64,000 nucleotides of DNA from Ustulina deusta. Taxonomy: Eukaryota > Ascomycota > Sordariomycetes > Xylariales > Xylariaceae. Positions within the stretch are counted from its first letter, which is position 1. The number at the start of each line of letters is the position of its first letter. The notes below the pieces were generated by a model that ran no database searches, was not told where the DNA came from, and worked only from the letters and a program-made list of their open reading frames with translations. Shown piece by piece: positions 37,662-49,020 of the stretch. The stretch lies in NCBI GenBank assembly GCA_023159155.1, contig JAJNNX010000022.1, positions 726,892 to 790,891 on the forward strand, read 5' to 3'. The translations under genes and the position numbers were made by a program.

Positions 37662-40001
37662 CGCTGCGTATCGTTTTGTCGGGCTGGTTGAGATGGAAGG
37701 GGAGAAGCGATGAATTGATTCAAATGCGGAAAACAAGCCGTACCTCTTCCTATATTATATTCAAGGTCATGCGGCGAATCGATATTATCGAGGCAGGCTA
37801 CAAGGCACACTTAGATGCGCAGTAATTAATTTCTGGTTTTGTTTTATTTGCCAACTTGTTGCGGAGGGTTGTAATATGATGGGCGAACTTGCATAGCAGT
37901 AGGCATTCTTGCATACATAGTATGATGAATATGTACGATGGCGGGTCGATCGCTAGGCGCAGTCTACACAGCCCCGGCCATACAATTATTGAGCTTTGGC
38001 GCTGAGAGCCATCGTATTGCCGAATCAAAGTTCAGCTCATTATACCTGGGTACGGTGAGCCCTAAGCATTTAACAGGATTCTCCACAACCTGCGTGTGCG
38101 GCCCTCTCTAACAGAAAGAAAAATATAATAGAAAAGGGCAAGAACTTAGGAAATCTTCTCACAAAAGCTATTTTGATGTTAGAGTTACACTTCCTCTACT
38201 CAGACAGCATAGTTCTGTTTTTTTTTTTTGGTGATACTGATATTATCGGAGTGATCAGTATACGTGCCTAACATCTAGGCACCTTTTGAGTCAACCTCAG
38301 GAAGCTACATAGGTAGCAAGAAACCAAAGGTATTGTTGCCAATTATTATCATCTACTCAACCTTATGAGCCTCGTTAAGGTGACGATATTCTCTACGGGT
38401 ATGGTAGAGCAATGACACCCGTGTCGTAGACAAAGAAGCAGTTTGGATATAACTTGGTGGCGGTCACCAAGAGAGCTGAAACCCTTGCGGAACAGAAAGG
38501 TTCACCACCCTCACGTGTGGTTGACTGGTTCCCCACAATCCGTCAATTATCCCAAGAGTTCTTGCATTAAGATAACTAACATGGAATCAAACCCTGAACT
38601 TCTAGCGTTATTTTGGGTGATCTTTTTTCTCTCCTGTCATTCCACCCTCGAGTTTGCTGGCCCTGGAGTCAGTGGCTGACACGACTATTCGAAAGAAAAC
38701 TCACTCAACTTACTTACTATAGGTCGGCCAGTCATGCCCTTTCTTGGGAACCGGTAGCACCCTGGAGGCATAAGTACCTTTTCGCTGAGAGAGATTGCCA
38801 AGGGAACACACAGTACAACACATAAATATGCCCGATGGGGTGCTGTGGAGACATTTCGAGGTTCTTGATTCATGGAATATTTCGCCGCCGGCAAGATTGT
38901 CAAGTCAGCAAAAGGTTTTAGTCATGCAAATTATAGTACATACGGTGATGATGGGATGCTTGCATCATATTATTCTAGTGGAACAACCACAACCACCGGC
39001 TCTCAATGCGAAAGTTCAATACTACTCTCAAAACGTACCAAGAACTTACTTGTTCCTCCCCCCCAAGCTACGGCAATGTCATGGCATTGATCCAGGACTG
39101 CCGATCGGGTGCGGTTCTGGGGATGGGGCGTCGCGTTTTGTTACCTACCTACCTGCCTACATACCCTGGAAACGGCAGAGCTGCAGCTCGCGGGGTAAAA
39201 TCTGCATTAGTACCTAAATTTCGTGGGGGTCTGGAGAGGGGTGCTCGGTACAGACCTGCAAGTCCCAAGCCTCAGTCTCAGTCGCCTGGCGTACATGATT
39301 GGTTACAGAATGAGTCCTACCTTCGGGAGGGAAGACGTGCAGGCGATGCGGCGCACATAGAACTTCAAGCTCACCTCCTCATTTGCATTCGGTACCGGTT
39401 TTTGTCCTTGGGGACGGACGTGGCTTTGCATTGCGTTGGGTTCTGTGCTTGCGGGACGCTGCATCTGCTGTAGCTTTGGACCGTGATCTTCATTGGCTGT
39501 ATTACTCCGTCTTGTCATTCCGTCTCTGCTCGCTTGTCGAGGCCAACGCCACCAGTATAAACAAGCAGGGTACCACATCCAAATTACGTACGCATTCCTG
39601 CAGAGGAATGCAGAGTAGGGTGCTTGGAGATGCAATAAGTAGGGAAGAGGACGTCACTATTTTTCCTACTATCACTGAAGGTTCCGTTATTTATTCTATG
39701 TCGGGGTAGCTATTGTCTTCATTGAGCTACGACAACGGCGCTTAGCTCTGTGCTCTGCCAACTCCTCACGAACCCTTAATTCTTGTGCTTTGAGTTGTGT
39801 CGCTTTAGAGCAAGATCTGATAGGGTCTAGAGCACCGTGTGACGCCTAGATATTGAATTGTGAAGCATCAACTCCAATACCTATTTTTCATATCTTCCTA
39901 GCTTCCCCTCTTCTACATTCTGCATATAAGTTGTTCCTCTGCGGACGATACGAATCCACGGAATTACCTCATTGAAACTTCGTTACACAAGCTAGGGCAA
40001 A
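37662..40001. other. Intergenic region upstream of the serine-pathway gene
   Basis: About 2.3 kb of GC-balanced sequence. Several overlapping ORFs of 60-155 codons lie here (38443-39709, both strands), but none has recognisable domains or coherent splice structure. A pyrimidine tetranucleotide run (tacctacctacctgcctac) sits near 39142-39160. The final 150 bases before 40002 are CT-rich, with a TATA-like gcatataag near 39922, which probably marks the promoter. Confidence 0.5.
39895..40001 (+). promoter_or_regulatory. Likely core promoter and 5' UTR of the phosphoglycerate dehydrogenase gene
   Basis: A CT-rich tract (cttcccctcttctac), a TATA-like gcatataag about 80 bases before the ATG, and a start context gcaaaATGG with A at -3 and G at +4. 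Positional inference only. Confidence 0.4.
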
Positions 40002-42027
40002 ATGGCGTTGGTAACTCATCATAAACCCCGTATCCTAGTGCCCGAGAAGGTATCAGTGGATGGACTGGCCCTGCTATCCGCAGACTATGAGGTCGACTCC
40101 CGCCCACAAGGCGTGTCCCCGCAAGAATTGCTCACTCTGATCCCTCACGTTGACGCGCTCATCGTGCGTTCTGAGACAAAAGTGACTGCCGAGGTTCTCC
40201 GCGCAGCTGGGTCCCGTTTGCGTGTCGTGGCGCGGGCAGGCGTTGGTGTCGACAATATCGATGTAGAGGCCGCGACAGCGGGCGGCATAATCGTTGTGAA
40301 TTCGCCAGCTGGGAACATCGTCGCGGCAGCGGAACACACGGTTGCGCTGCTGTTGGCCACGGCAAGGAATGTTGGGCGCGCAGATCGCACTACAAAGGAA
40401 GGGCTCTGGGAGAGGGGTAAACTGGTTGGTGTTGAGGTTGGCCGGAAGACCTTAGGAGTTGTGGGCTTGGGAAAAGTTGGCATGAAGGTTGCGAGGAGTA
40501 AGTATATGCTTCCTTGTTTTTTATTGATTTCCTCTTGGTTTGAATATGTCAGTTGGTGAATCAAAGCTAGACGAGCTTCGAGGGGGCGTTTGGCCTACGC
40601 AGGCAATACCCGTGCGCTTTGTCTGCTCTACTAGGAGAACCCCAAGTCTTACTGATACTACCCTTCTAGTGTGTATCGGCCTAGGGATGAAGGTCATCGC
40701 GTTTGACCCCTATGCGAATCCCGATCTTGCGCGGCAAACGGGCGTCGAGCGCCTGGTTCCGCGCTTGACGGACATGCTTCCGGAAGTCGACTTCCTAACG
40801 ATTCACACGCCACTCCTAGCATCAACACTTGACCTGATTGGAGAGGCTGAATTCAAGCTGATGAAACCGACCGCGCGCGTGTTGAACGTTGCACGCGGCG
40901 GGGTCTATAACGAGGCAGCACTTCTCGACGCCCTCAACAAAGGTGTTATCGCGGGGGCTGGACTGGATGTCTTTACGAAAGAACCCCCAGATCAAAATAC
41001 GCCTGCCTGGGATTTGCTCCGCCACGAGAAAGTCGTCGCGACGCCACATCTTGGTGCTAGTACGGTGGAAGCGCAAGAAAACGTTGCCGTCGACGTATGT
41101 ACACAAGTCGCGGCGGTGCTGCGCGGTGAATTGCCCACCTCGGCTGTTAATGCGCCTCTTATTCTGCCTGAGGAATACCGGGCTCTGAAACCGTATGCAA
41201 AACTTATCGAGCGCATGGGAGGGCTGTACACGCAGCATTTCGCTTCCTCCGCTAGCCATGTAGGCGTTGGGGGGAGATATTTCGAGCTTGTCTATCATGG
41301 TGAGCTAGCCGGTGTGTCGAACTCGCGCCCTTTGCTTGCAGCTCTAGTTAGGGGTTTGGTGTCGCCATTCTCGGACACGGCGGGTAGACACGTGAATATT
41401 GTCAATGCGACGGCGGTGGCGCGCGAGAAGGGCATTGTCATTCGCGAGATACATGCGCACAGCGAGGGTGGAAGCGGCAATGAAAGTTCAGTGTATGCGA
41501 GCTTCGTGGCGTTGAGGGCGTTATCCGTGGCGGAGGGAACAGAGGGCCAACAGCAGGAGAAGGCAGGCGGTGTTGACACCGGAAGCCAGGTCATCGAGGG
41601 CTACGTCTCCGGAAATAGGGTCTATATCTCACGACTGGACCGCTTCAACGCCAGCTTCTCGCCCGAGGGGACGTTGCTTATTTTGCACAATTTTGATGAG
41701 CCTGGGAAAATTGGCGGCGTGGGCTCTGTGCTTGGCCGTCATGGCATCAACATTCGGTTTATGCAGGTTGCGAGCCTGGACCTAGGACGCCAGGACGCTG
41801 GGCAGCGCGAGGCAAAGAGGCCCGAGATCAGACAACCCGATCTGGCCGTCTCCGATGCGAAAGACGGCACGGAACATGCACTAGCGTCGGCGTTGGGGGA
41901 GAGGGCGAAGAAGAGGGGTGATGAGGCTCTTATGATCCTGGGTGTAGGTGGGGACGTCACGAAAGAAGTGGTCGAGGACCTGCGGACTGCCGAGGGTATC
42001 TTGAATGTGAGCTTGGTCCGGCTGTAG
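40002..42027 (+). CDS. D-3-phosphoglycerate dehydrogenase, 617 aa, one intron
   Basis: Joined exons 40002-40497 and 40670-42027 give 617 codons plus stop. The enzyme oxidises 3-phosphoglycerate with NAD+ to 3-phosphohydroxypyruvate, the first step of the phosphorylated serine pathway in the cytosol. The substrate-binding half starts at about residue 10; the NAD motif GLGKVG is at 155-160; catalytic Arg241 (NVARGGVYNE), Glu270 (FTKEPP) and His292 (TPHLGAST) are all present. After about residue 310 come an intervening domain like the allosteric substrate-binding domain of long PGDHs, then an ACT regulatory domain (LLILHNFDEPGKIGGVG to the end), so feedback control by serine is plausible. The intron is 40498-40669 (GTAAGT...CTGAT...CTAG). 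Splicing restores VARM before GLGM, as in relatives. No stop or frameshift; it looks functional, the only such gene in the window. Its neighbours are unrelated and broken. It could be a second copy of a gene present elsewhere. Confidence 0.92.
40498..40669 (+). other. Intron of the phosphoglycerate dehydrogenase gene, with a second in-frame acceptor
   Basis: 172 nt, donor GTAAGT, branch-like ACTGATA near 40651, acceptor CTTCTAG. An earlier CAG at 40550-40552 would give a 55-nt intron and also keep the frame open, adding 39 residues inside the NAD-binding fold. The longer intron is preferred because it has a better branch site and restores the family-typical sequence. Confidence 0.75.
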
Positions 42028-42044
42028 TTCTCGTCGGGTCCCGA

Positions 42045-42407
42045 TACATCGCCTCCGATTTATTAGACCGGCACTGTTAGCTGTCATAAGCAGAGCTCCA
42101 AGCGCAGGCATAGCCTTGTGTCCCAGCGTGTCGGCGAATAAAGTCAGGAAAAAGCTGATGTATATGTGGCCCGTGGGAGTGAGCGTCATGAAAAGCGCGA
42201 TCTTCGTCCCCTGATTGTCCAAGCGCTCGGATAGGCGACGAGAATCAGCGTCGATACGCCGTATCCTAACATGCGCACGAACCGCTGTCCGCATAGTAAC
42301 GTGAGGTCGCGCAGAGAGTTCCATCGGGAGATGAGGCCCAGCTCAGAGAGCACACTCTTCGCGATTGGCGCGGGTCCCACTGGATCGGGACCGATTCGCT
42401 TCGACAT
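42045..42407 (-). pseudogene. MFS transporter 5' fragment with a frameshift
   Basis: Starting at ATG 42407 the minus strand encodes MSKRIGPDPVGPAPIAKSVL, then LGLISRWNSLRDLTLLCGQR and VSTLILVAY, the usual cytosolic N-terminus and first helix of a fungal major facilitator. Near 42215-42225 the frame shifts by one base, and the protein continues as GTKIALFMTLT, ISFFLTLFADTLGHKAM and LGALLMTANSAG. This is the second/third-helix region, including the DxxGxK/R-like loop seen as ADTLGHKAM. The reading then runs out toward the 3' end of the convergent dehydrogenase gene at 42027. About 120 of an expected 450-500 codons remain, so it cannot be a transporter. Substrate unknown. The start and two-frame reading are directly visible; the family call is from motif pattern. 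Confidence 0.7.
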
Positions 42408-44737
42408 AGCGGTTATTGAGTGCTAGATGATTTGATCTCTCTTGTTGCGAGCGCCGATTCATGTCTCGTGTACATCGAAAAGCCAAACACATTTATCTTG
42501 ATCTTATATTTCAGGGTCTAGGTTTTATGCGCTACATATGCGTAGACGAGGTGGTGGCCTAGTTAATTGAGTTAAGCTCAGAAGAGAGAACCTTCCGGTC
42601 GGGTCGCCCTATCGTTAGAATTGAGACTCTGCCTCGTACGTTCTAAAAGATGTGTTAGCTTCTAGAAACAAGATCATCAAGTTGCCGGGTCGGTGTTTTC
42701 CACGCCTAGATAGGTAATGCAACCCGTCCCTTAGTCTCGGCAGTCAGGTAACCAGCGGAATTATATCTGGACCCCTATAGTTTCGTCCTGCGGATGCAAT
42801 ATATTTGCAATCTGTGCCCAAATCAACCACATACGACCATAGCCATCGGAAAACTCGGGATCCCGTCCGCTCTCCCATAGATAAGCCGGTATGAGCGCCA
42901 AATTAGTAGTTGGGTCGGTGACGACCAGCGAATCCTTGGTGTTGTATGTTTTTTTACATTTTAGTCAATTATACTACCACGGCGATTTCTAAGCACCTAC
43001 TTTCTATGACTCTTGTCTTTTTTTTCTCTCCGGCCTCTCTACTTAAATGACTAACATTTAGCACTCTCCTCTACAGATGATCAACCATTGGTAAGCGTAG
43101 GTCGACCCTAGCAGAATTGACGCAAGACAGCAGTATTACTTATCAATTAGCTGCAAAACTGCAAAGTCGATGATGCTTCCAAGCCCTATTAGATCATTTG
43201 GTATTATGCTTTATTTCCACCTGTCATGTATAACTGTACTGACATATATTTTATGTGTAAGGTCATTCGCCTCTTGGGATAAGACCTATTTTACGGCTGG
43301 CCAAGCATTCGGTCGCCTTCGATCTAAACCGGAATGAGCGAATTCGTGCTACTGCGACTACTTGCTCGAGCCTCAAACTAACAGTGCCATGCCGACAATG
43401 CGCCGCCCGTAATAGCAAGGGACCCTTCGGGATGTGTGATGCTAAGTACTTAATGAGGACTACAAATCGAAGGGATTAAGTCCAACATGGGCGTAAGCGA
43501 AAATGCCCTTCCGAGTTAGATACAATCGGCTATACAGCCTCTCATTCTCTATTACCCTAGACTACCTTATCTAGCGCATTCTCGCCTCTGCAGTCTAACA
43601 TCGACGATATCCCTGTAATTACTCCTAACTTTAAGTTGTCCGAGAATTTCACTCGAATATGGCAACCTACTGTGGCGACATGAGAGGTTTTTTATTCTGC
43701 TCCTGCGTATGTAGTGCTCGAGGTTGAATTTCTGACTCCAATTCTAATTTAAAGTAGACTTCTCATGCGATTCAAAGCTCTTCGGCCGTATTTTCTATTC
43801 CTATTAAAGTAGTGTGAGTGGATTATGTAGGTAATCACTTGTTCAAGCCACATGGTGGCTATGCTAGTATGGGAGGATAAAACACCATAGGGAATACTCT
43901 CAACACTAGCTAGGAGACTCATCAGCATCGCACGCGCAAAGCAATAAAAATTGATTTTCTTATATCCGGTACGCTTGATCAACAGATCCCCCAAAATATA
44001 ATAGTAATTACTATACTAGGAAGTGTAGGTTCGGCCTATCTCCTAGTATATAGGCACTGCTATATTAAGACCAACCGAGAGTAGTTATTTACTGGTGCCC
44101 ACTTCACTATTTACACGGATTAGGAACTGTGTGACTAGAGAGGGTTACTACTTCGGCAACACCTCATATAACTTGTCTTATCACCCACACTTAGCTCTTT
44201 TCCGCGTTCTCACTCGTCATTGTGTCAACCGAGCTTAAGGCCGTGGTGCATTGAATACTGAAATCAGTACCAACCCGTTTCCTGGTTGGTGGAGAAGAAA
44301 TTCACTCAATATATGTATTGCGTACCTCCAACATTTGGGGTATCAAATTTGATGTGTCTTGCAGTGGCAGGTCATTAAATGGTATGTTCATCAACATAAG
44401 CAAAGTTTGTTTTTACTGGCCACCAACTGCGTACTTAATCTAGGCGATGTAATGATTAGTAACCAAACTATGTGGGGGCGGTGGCCGGTGTAGTGTGAGG
44501 ATGGAGGACTACTCATGCCGTGCTGAGCGCTGTTGCAATATGATTTCTATAAATACTGGCTGGATGTTGTACCGTACTACATATCTATCAAAAACTGCCT
44601 CATATTGTCTAACTTCGCCACATCTTTGCGTAACAATAAGAGAAGGGGTAGCACAGCTAAGTCTATTATAAGACTTTCCTTCTGACATATAATAGTGCTT
44701 GTGTATTAAGGTATCTCTCAGTATCTTTGCACTATGA
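42408..44737. other. Intergenic spacer with no recognisable gene
   Basis: 2.3 kb of intermediate base composition. ORFs at 43749-43994 and 44509-44751 (minus, about 80 codons) have no domains I recognise and no splice partners. The only structured item found is the hairpin at 44012-44050. It may contain very old gene remains. Confidence 0.5.
44012..44050. repeat. Two-tier hairpin with a TTCGG loop
   Basis: Outer arms TATACTAGGA (44012-44021) and TCCTAGTATA (44041-44050) pair perfectly. Inner arms TAGG (44026-44029) and CCTA (44035-44038) close a TTCGG loop. Could be a structured RNA or a small mobile-element remnant. Confidence 0.6.
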
Positions 44738-47700
44738 ATGCCAGACAACATTCAAGATAATCCAGACAAAGAAGCTACAATTATGCCGGCTGCAACGCCA
44801 ATATCAATAGAGCCATTGGCTGACAAGAATACCATATATGATCAGCATCAGCCAGTCCTCTCTGACGAATCAGCTTCTCGTAACTCTACAACCCGTTGTT
44901 TGCGTTGGCAACCATGTTACCTGCGTCGATTCGTTTTACTTGGGTTTATCTCGGTTTTTATCTCGGTCTTTATTCTTATCATTGTCATTATCGAGGCTCT
45001 TCTTGCTGTTTCCGACCGGAATCAGGGACTTACTACAAGCACTTCTTCTCAACATTACCTTTGGAAGTATGGACCAACTGCTTTTCTGACAGGCGTGGCT
45101 GCCTTCTGGGCGCGTACCGAGTACCAGAGCAAAATAGTAGCTCCTTGGATCCGTCTGTCGTAAAACCCCGCCCCCGCTTCTTATGCGCTTCTTCTCGATT
45201 ACGTATCTCAGTTTTCTCTTTTCGCTATATTTATGTCCCTAAAAAATCGAGATTTTACCGTGTCTATCGCACTTATAGTATCGATCATTCTTAGGATCTT
45301 AATCATTATATCAACTAGCTTAATATTTCTCTTATTGATAGGTCTTAATTAAAACTCATATCCTATGCTACTCCGTGATAGATTTGTCAATAGCAACGCC
45401 AAGCTCTTAACAACCGGTAACTTTGCCATATATATAGTATAAGGCGTGCAAGACCAGAACTTCATATTACCAGAAGGTATATCTAGCGATTACGTATTTC
45501 AGTCTATATAAACAAACCTGCCCGACGCAGCAGAAACAAAAGTCATCGTTGACAGACTAGTTAACTTACTTAACTACCAGCCTATTAACCTTACCTTGGA
45601 ACAATCTGAAGTTTCAGCAAAGGAGTCGGCTCTTGGCCTTAAGCCCTTAAACTTGTCACTTGCAAGACTCCCTGAAGTAAGGATGTAGGGTAATTCGACA
45701 TTGTTTGCAAGGTTCCAGCAAGTCCAGTGCAACACAATCCCTGGCAATCCTGGAAAGAGAGTTTTAATAATATTTGGCAACTTAACCTCTTACTCCGGGA
45801 ACCTCTCGGACTCCAATAGTACAACATGGGATCCCGCTGTTACTATTAGTAGGTCGACAAATCTACTTTGCATACCAGAGTACGCCATTAATAAAGTCCA
45901 AGTGACTTGAAATATTACGCGGATAAAGTCCATAATTGGTGTACTAGGAGCACCTCGCAGAATACTTGAATCCGTTACGGCTTGGGATATAATAGAAGCA
46001 CAGTTTGGAGCCGGCTCGGCGGCATTTAATGCTAAAAGTCATACGCAGTTAACTAACGTCTTAATGGTCCGTGTTGACGTAGACCCTTATATACTTACGG
46101 TGCTAACTTCTTAGCTCGAGCCGGGGTCATAAGCTATAGACCTCTTCGACCTCGACGTTCTACAAAAGGCTGCTACGAGCTATTACCAAAAAATAAGCGC
46201 AGTTATCGCCAAATAATCTCTAATGGTTCCGATATTAATAGACACCGTAGGCTCTGCCACTATAAACAAAAGTTATCTTATAATACGTTCTTGGATTGCT
46301 TAGTGGATGGTTGCCTTAGTTATTGTTTGCATTGTTTTAATAACGATTGCACTCTTTATGGTTCCAAGCAAAGGATTCTTACTATATAGTCCAACTATTT
46401 TTCCAGGTCTAATATCAATCCTTATCCAAAGCTGGCAACTTTTAGCCCAATTACGCTATGCCGGAGCGTCAGATGCTGAACACCTTGTACAGTTTTTTAA
46501 ACGCTCGAGATTCCAATTAGGACTTGCTTATAATCCTACATTTAAAAAAAATCGATTCTGCGTTATTAATGTAGACTATAGCCAGAATAAAAGATCTAAC
46601 TAGTTTCCTCAAATCAGTTCAAAGCTCTCCTATCCCATTATTCTATATCCTGTTTGTTGCTCTATACTCTGCCTGAGCGTGGTAGGTCTGATAATTGCTC
46701 TGGAGTTATTGTTACGCAAGTCTAGTCTTGAGGAAGGCTTTGGAAATGTTGGTTATGACACCTATATACATTACACATGGTCCGCGATTCCAGCACTCCT
46801 TTTCGGGGTGCTGTCCGTGGTCTTTACTGCTGTGGACTTCCAAGTAAGAACCCTAGCCCCCTATATGGCTCTGAGAGAGTATGTTGCCATGGGTATCTTT
46901 AAGCAACTCGAACTTCTCGATATAACGGTTCCAGTGGCGATGTACCAAGAATACAAGCTTAGGACTCTTTGGACTCTGACTACAACTACAGCCCTTCTTT
47001 TTGCTTCGTTATTTACCACCTTCTCAGCAGCATTATTCCAAGAACTAAATTTACCCACCACGATACCTCTGATGCTTCAACCAAGCCGTTCTTTCGTTTT
47101 GCCGACGGATTCATTTTTGGATTACGATTATATGGGTTCATCCGCCCAGATTCCTTCTTTAATTCTCGAAGGTAACTATTCCTTTCCTCGCTTTACATAC
47201 ATGGACCTTGCCTTCCCAGAACTCACAACCCTTACTACCGTGCCGTCCACCCTTAGCGGATCTACTGTTTCCATATCGGCGGTGATTCCAGCAGTACGCG
47301 GGAGAATGGATTACGTTTCATATGAACCTAACCAGATCCATGTGAATATTACAACAAATGACGACACACTACATAACAAGAATAACCTCGCCGTCTGGAT
47401 TGATGGCCAAGGTATTCCTCAGCTGCACGATTTCGATCTTCACCCTCACTCCAATGCCACTTACATTGGCTCATCATACTCAAAAACTCTAGGAAATCAT
47501 GTACTTTACTTTTGGGCCAAGATGGATCATGGCGCGGAGCCTGCCTTACAGCACGCCGGTGCCTTGAGCTGCAACTTGACATTTGAAGCCTTAGACGTTA
47601 ACACAACCTTCATCAACACCGCCTTTGACCTGGATTCGCACAATCCGCCGCAGCCCCTTGAAAATACGGTACGAGACACAGCCGTCAACCACTGGAAGCT

Positions 47701-48367
47701 GCACTACGACGACTTCTCCCACCTCGCCACTATAGATGTTGATCCGCAGTTCATGGACCCCTTTTTCACAATGCTTGTAACTTTCCAATGGGCAATTTCT
47801 ATTTCAGCCCTGGGTGACCCATCTGCGAATGGTGATGTCATAGACGCTATACAACTTCATTCTCGCATTATACTGGCGCAGACCCTTACGGCGATACGGG
47901 GTCCCGCCAACGAGACAAATGCTACCCTTGCCGAACCTATCGGCCCCGGTGACAACGACGCCCAGCGTATCATCAACGCCACCGCGACCAATACTAGACG
48001 TCGCGTTGTTCAGGACGTAGCATCAACACATATCCTGGTAGCTCTACTAGCAACTACGCTGATTCTCTTTGTCATAGGCTGGGCCACTAGTCCGAGGACT
48101 GACGTGCTGCCACGCAGCCCCACGACTATCGCATCTGCTGTAGCACTATTAGCAGGCGGGAATATCTTTGATCGACTGCCACCCGACACACCGCTTCTGT
48201 CTCCCGAGGAGAGTGCCTCTGCGCTGGGAGGCCCCGAGACACGATTCTGGATGGGTTGGGGGAACTTGGTGGACAAAGAGGGAAGACAGAATGGAGGCGA
48301 AAATGAGGGTGGCGTGAGCCAGTTTGGGATCTTTGTTGTTGATAAGGACAACATGGGTCAGGAGTAG
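44738..48367 (+). pseudogene. DUF3433 membrane-protein gene with 11 in-frame stops
   Basis: One uninterrupted register of 1,210 codons runs from ATG 44738 to TAG 48365-48367. Residues 1-141 are open: a polar N-terminus, RWQPCYLRRFVLLGF, a membrane segment, then YLWKYGPTAFLTGVAAFWAR and APWIRLS, typical of DUF3433. The middle (45161-46603) keeps readable protein (MSLKNRDFTVSIALIV; WMVALVIVCIVLITIALFM) but has stops at 45161, 45350, 45440, 45509, 45686, 45908, 46112, 46130, 46214, 46301 and 46601. The last 562 codons are open again: a second DUF3433-like block (HYTWSAIPALLFGV, DFQVRTLAPYMALREY), a long N-glycosylation-rich outer region, a final helix near LVALLATTLILFVIGW and LPRSPTTIASAVALLAGG. 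Ten stops are TAA/TAG, one step from CAA, CAG or TGG. Function of DUF3433 proteins is unknown. The 3' ORF might still be transcribed. Confidence 0.85.
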
Positions 48368-48552
48368 TCGGCTTCAGCATTATCCAGGATAGATAGACCT
48401 GCATGCAGCTAGGAGGGTAGTCAGAGGTCAATAGGAATATAAATTGATTCCTGGCTCTCCTTAATATCTCGGGGATCTTGATATTAAAGTGGCCTAGGGC
48501 GGCCGCCTCAATTCAGGGGGTAGGCTAACCCCCTACGCCTCTATGTTTTGGT
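48368..48552. other. Short spacer between the two pseudogenes
   Basis: Convergent 3' ends. It contains a small inverted repeat AGGGGG...CCCCCT near 48515-48535 and a GC-rich ggcggccgcc, with nothing else notable. Confidence 0.5.
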
Positions 48553-49020
48553 TCACCACGACAGGCATTCTCGATATGAACACAAAGACAGCCGCATACT
48601 GAAGAAAAGATAACCATATTTGACAGGATCGACAGATTGTAATGGTCGTGCTTTGATGTATCTTGCTATAATCCGCGCTACCCCATGGTGCATTCTATCT
48701 GCCGCAAAATGCAGAGGGGTCCTCGGCTCATCAGTTACACATGGGCTGCATTCTTTCTCAAAGAGAATTGTGGTGGTCTTCTCATGCCCTTGCCATGCAG
48801 CTAGGTTCAAGGCTGTTCTTCCATTCTAATCCATTGCTAACTTGTTGGCACCACCTTCACCAAAGATACAAGCTCATCCTTTCTTCCCAAGCAGCGTGAT
48901 GAAGTTGAGTGTTCCCATTCTTGTAGTTTTCGTGAACATCATGGCCCTAAGCGAGAAAAATTCATAGTTGTCGTGTGAGACCACCATAGGAGACAATGTG
49001 AAGTGGGGTGTAAGACGGCT
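48553..49020 (-). pseudogene. Ankyrin-repeat protein fragment, frameshifted
   Basis: The minus strand carries about four 33-residue ankyrin repeats split over three frames: PLHIVSYGGLTRQL (about 48990), VHENYKNGNTQLHHAAW (about 48910), then after a frameshift GANKLAMD, a TAG, NGRTALNLAAWQGHEK (about 48800) and EPRTPLHFAADRMHHG (about 48710). The TPLHxAAxxGH pattern and 33-residue spacing are diagnostic. One in-frame stop (TAG, 48826-48828, likely from TGG) and at least two frameshifts make it non-functional. Ankyrin repeats mediate protein binding; which larger protein this came from cannot be told. It continues in no recognisable form above about 49020. Confidence 0.75.

Noticed and set aside
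38443..39709. Overlapping ORFs on both strands upstream of the dehydrogenase (up to 155 codons)
   Set aside because: No recognisable domain, no coherent splice model, and mutual overlap in many frames; typical of chance frames in GC-balanced sequence.
40074..41960. Antisense and alternate-frame ORFs across the dehydrogenase gene
   Set aside because: They are frame shadows of a real gene with clear family motifs.
40540..42027. A separate 495-codon gene starting at 40540
   Set aside because: It would lack the first half of the enzyme. It is exon 2 plus intron sequence of the gene starting at 40002.
43749..44751. Minus-strand ORFs of about 80 codons (43749-43994, 44509-44751)
   Set aside because: No motif, no partner exons; left as spacer.
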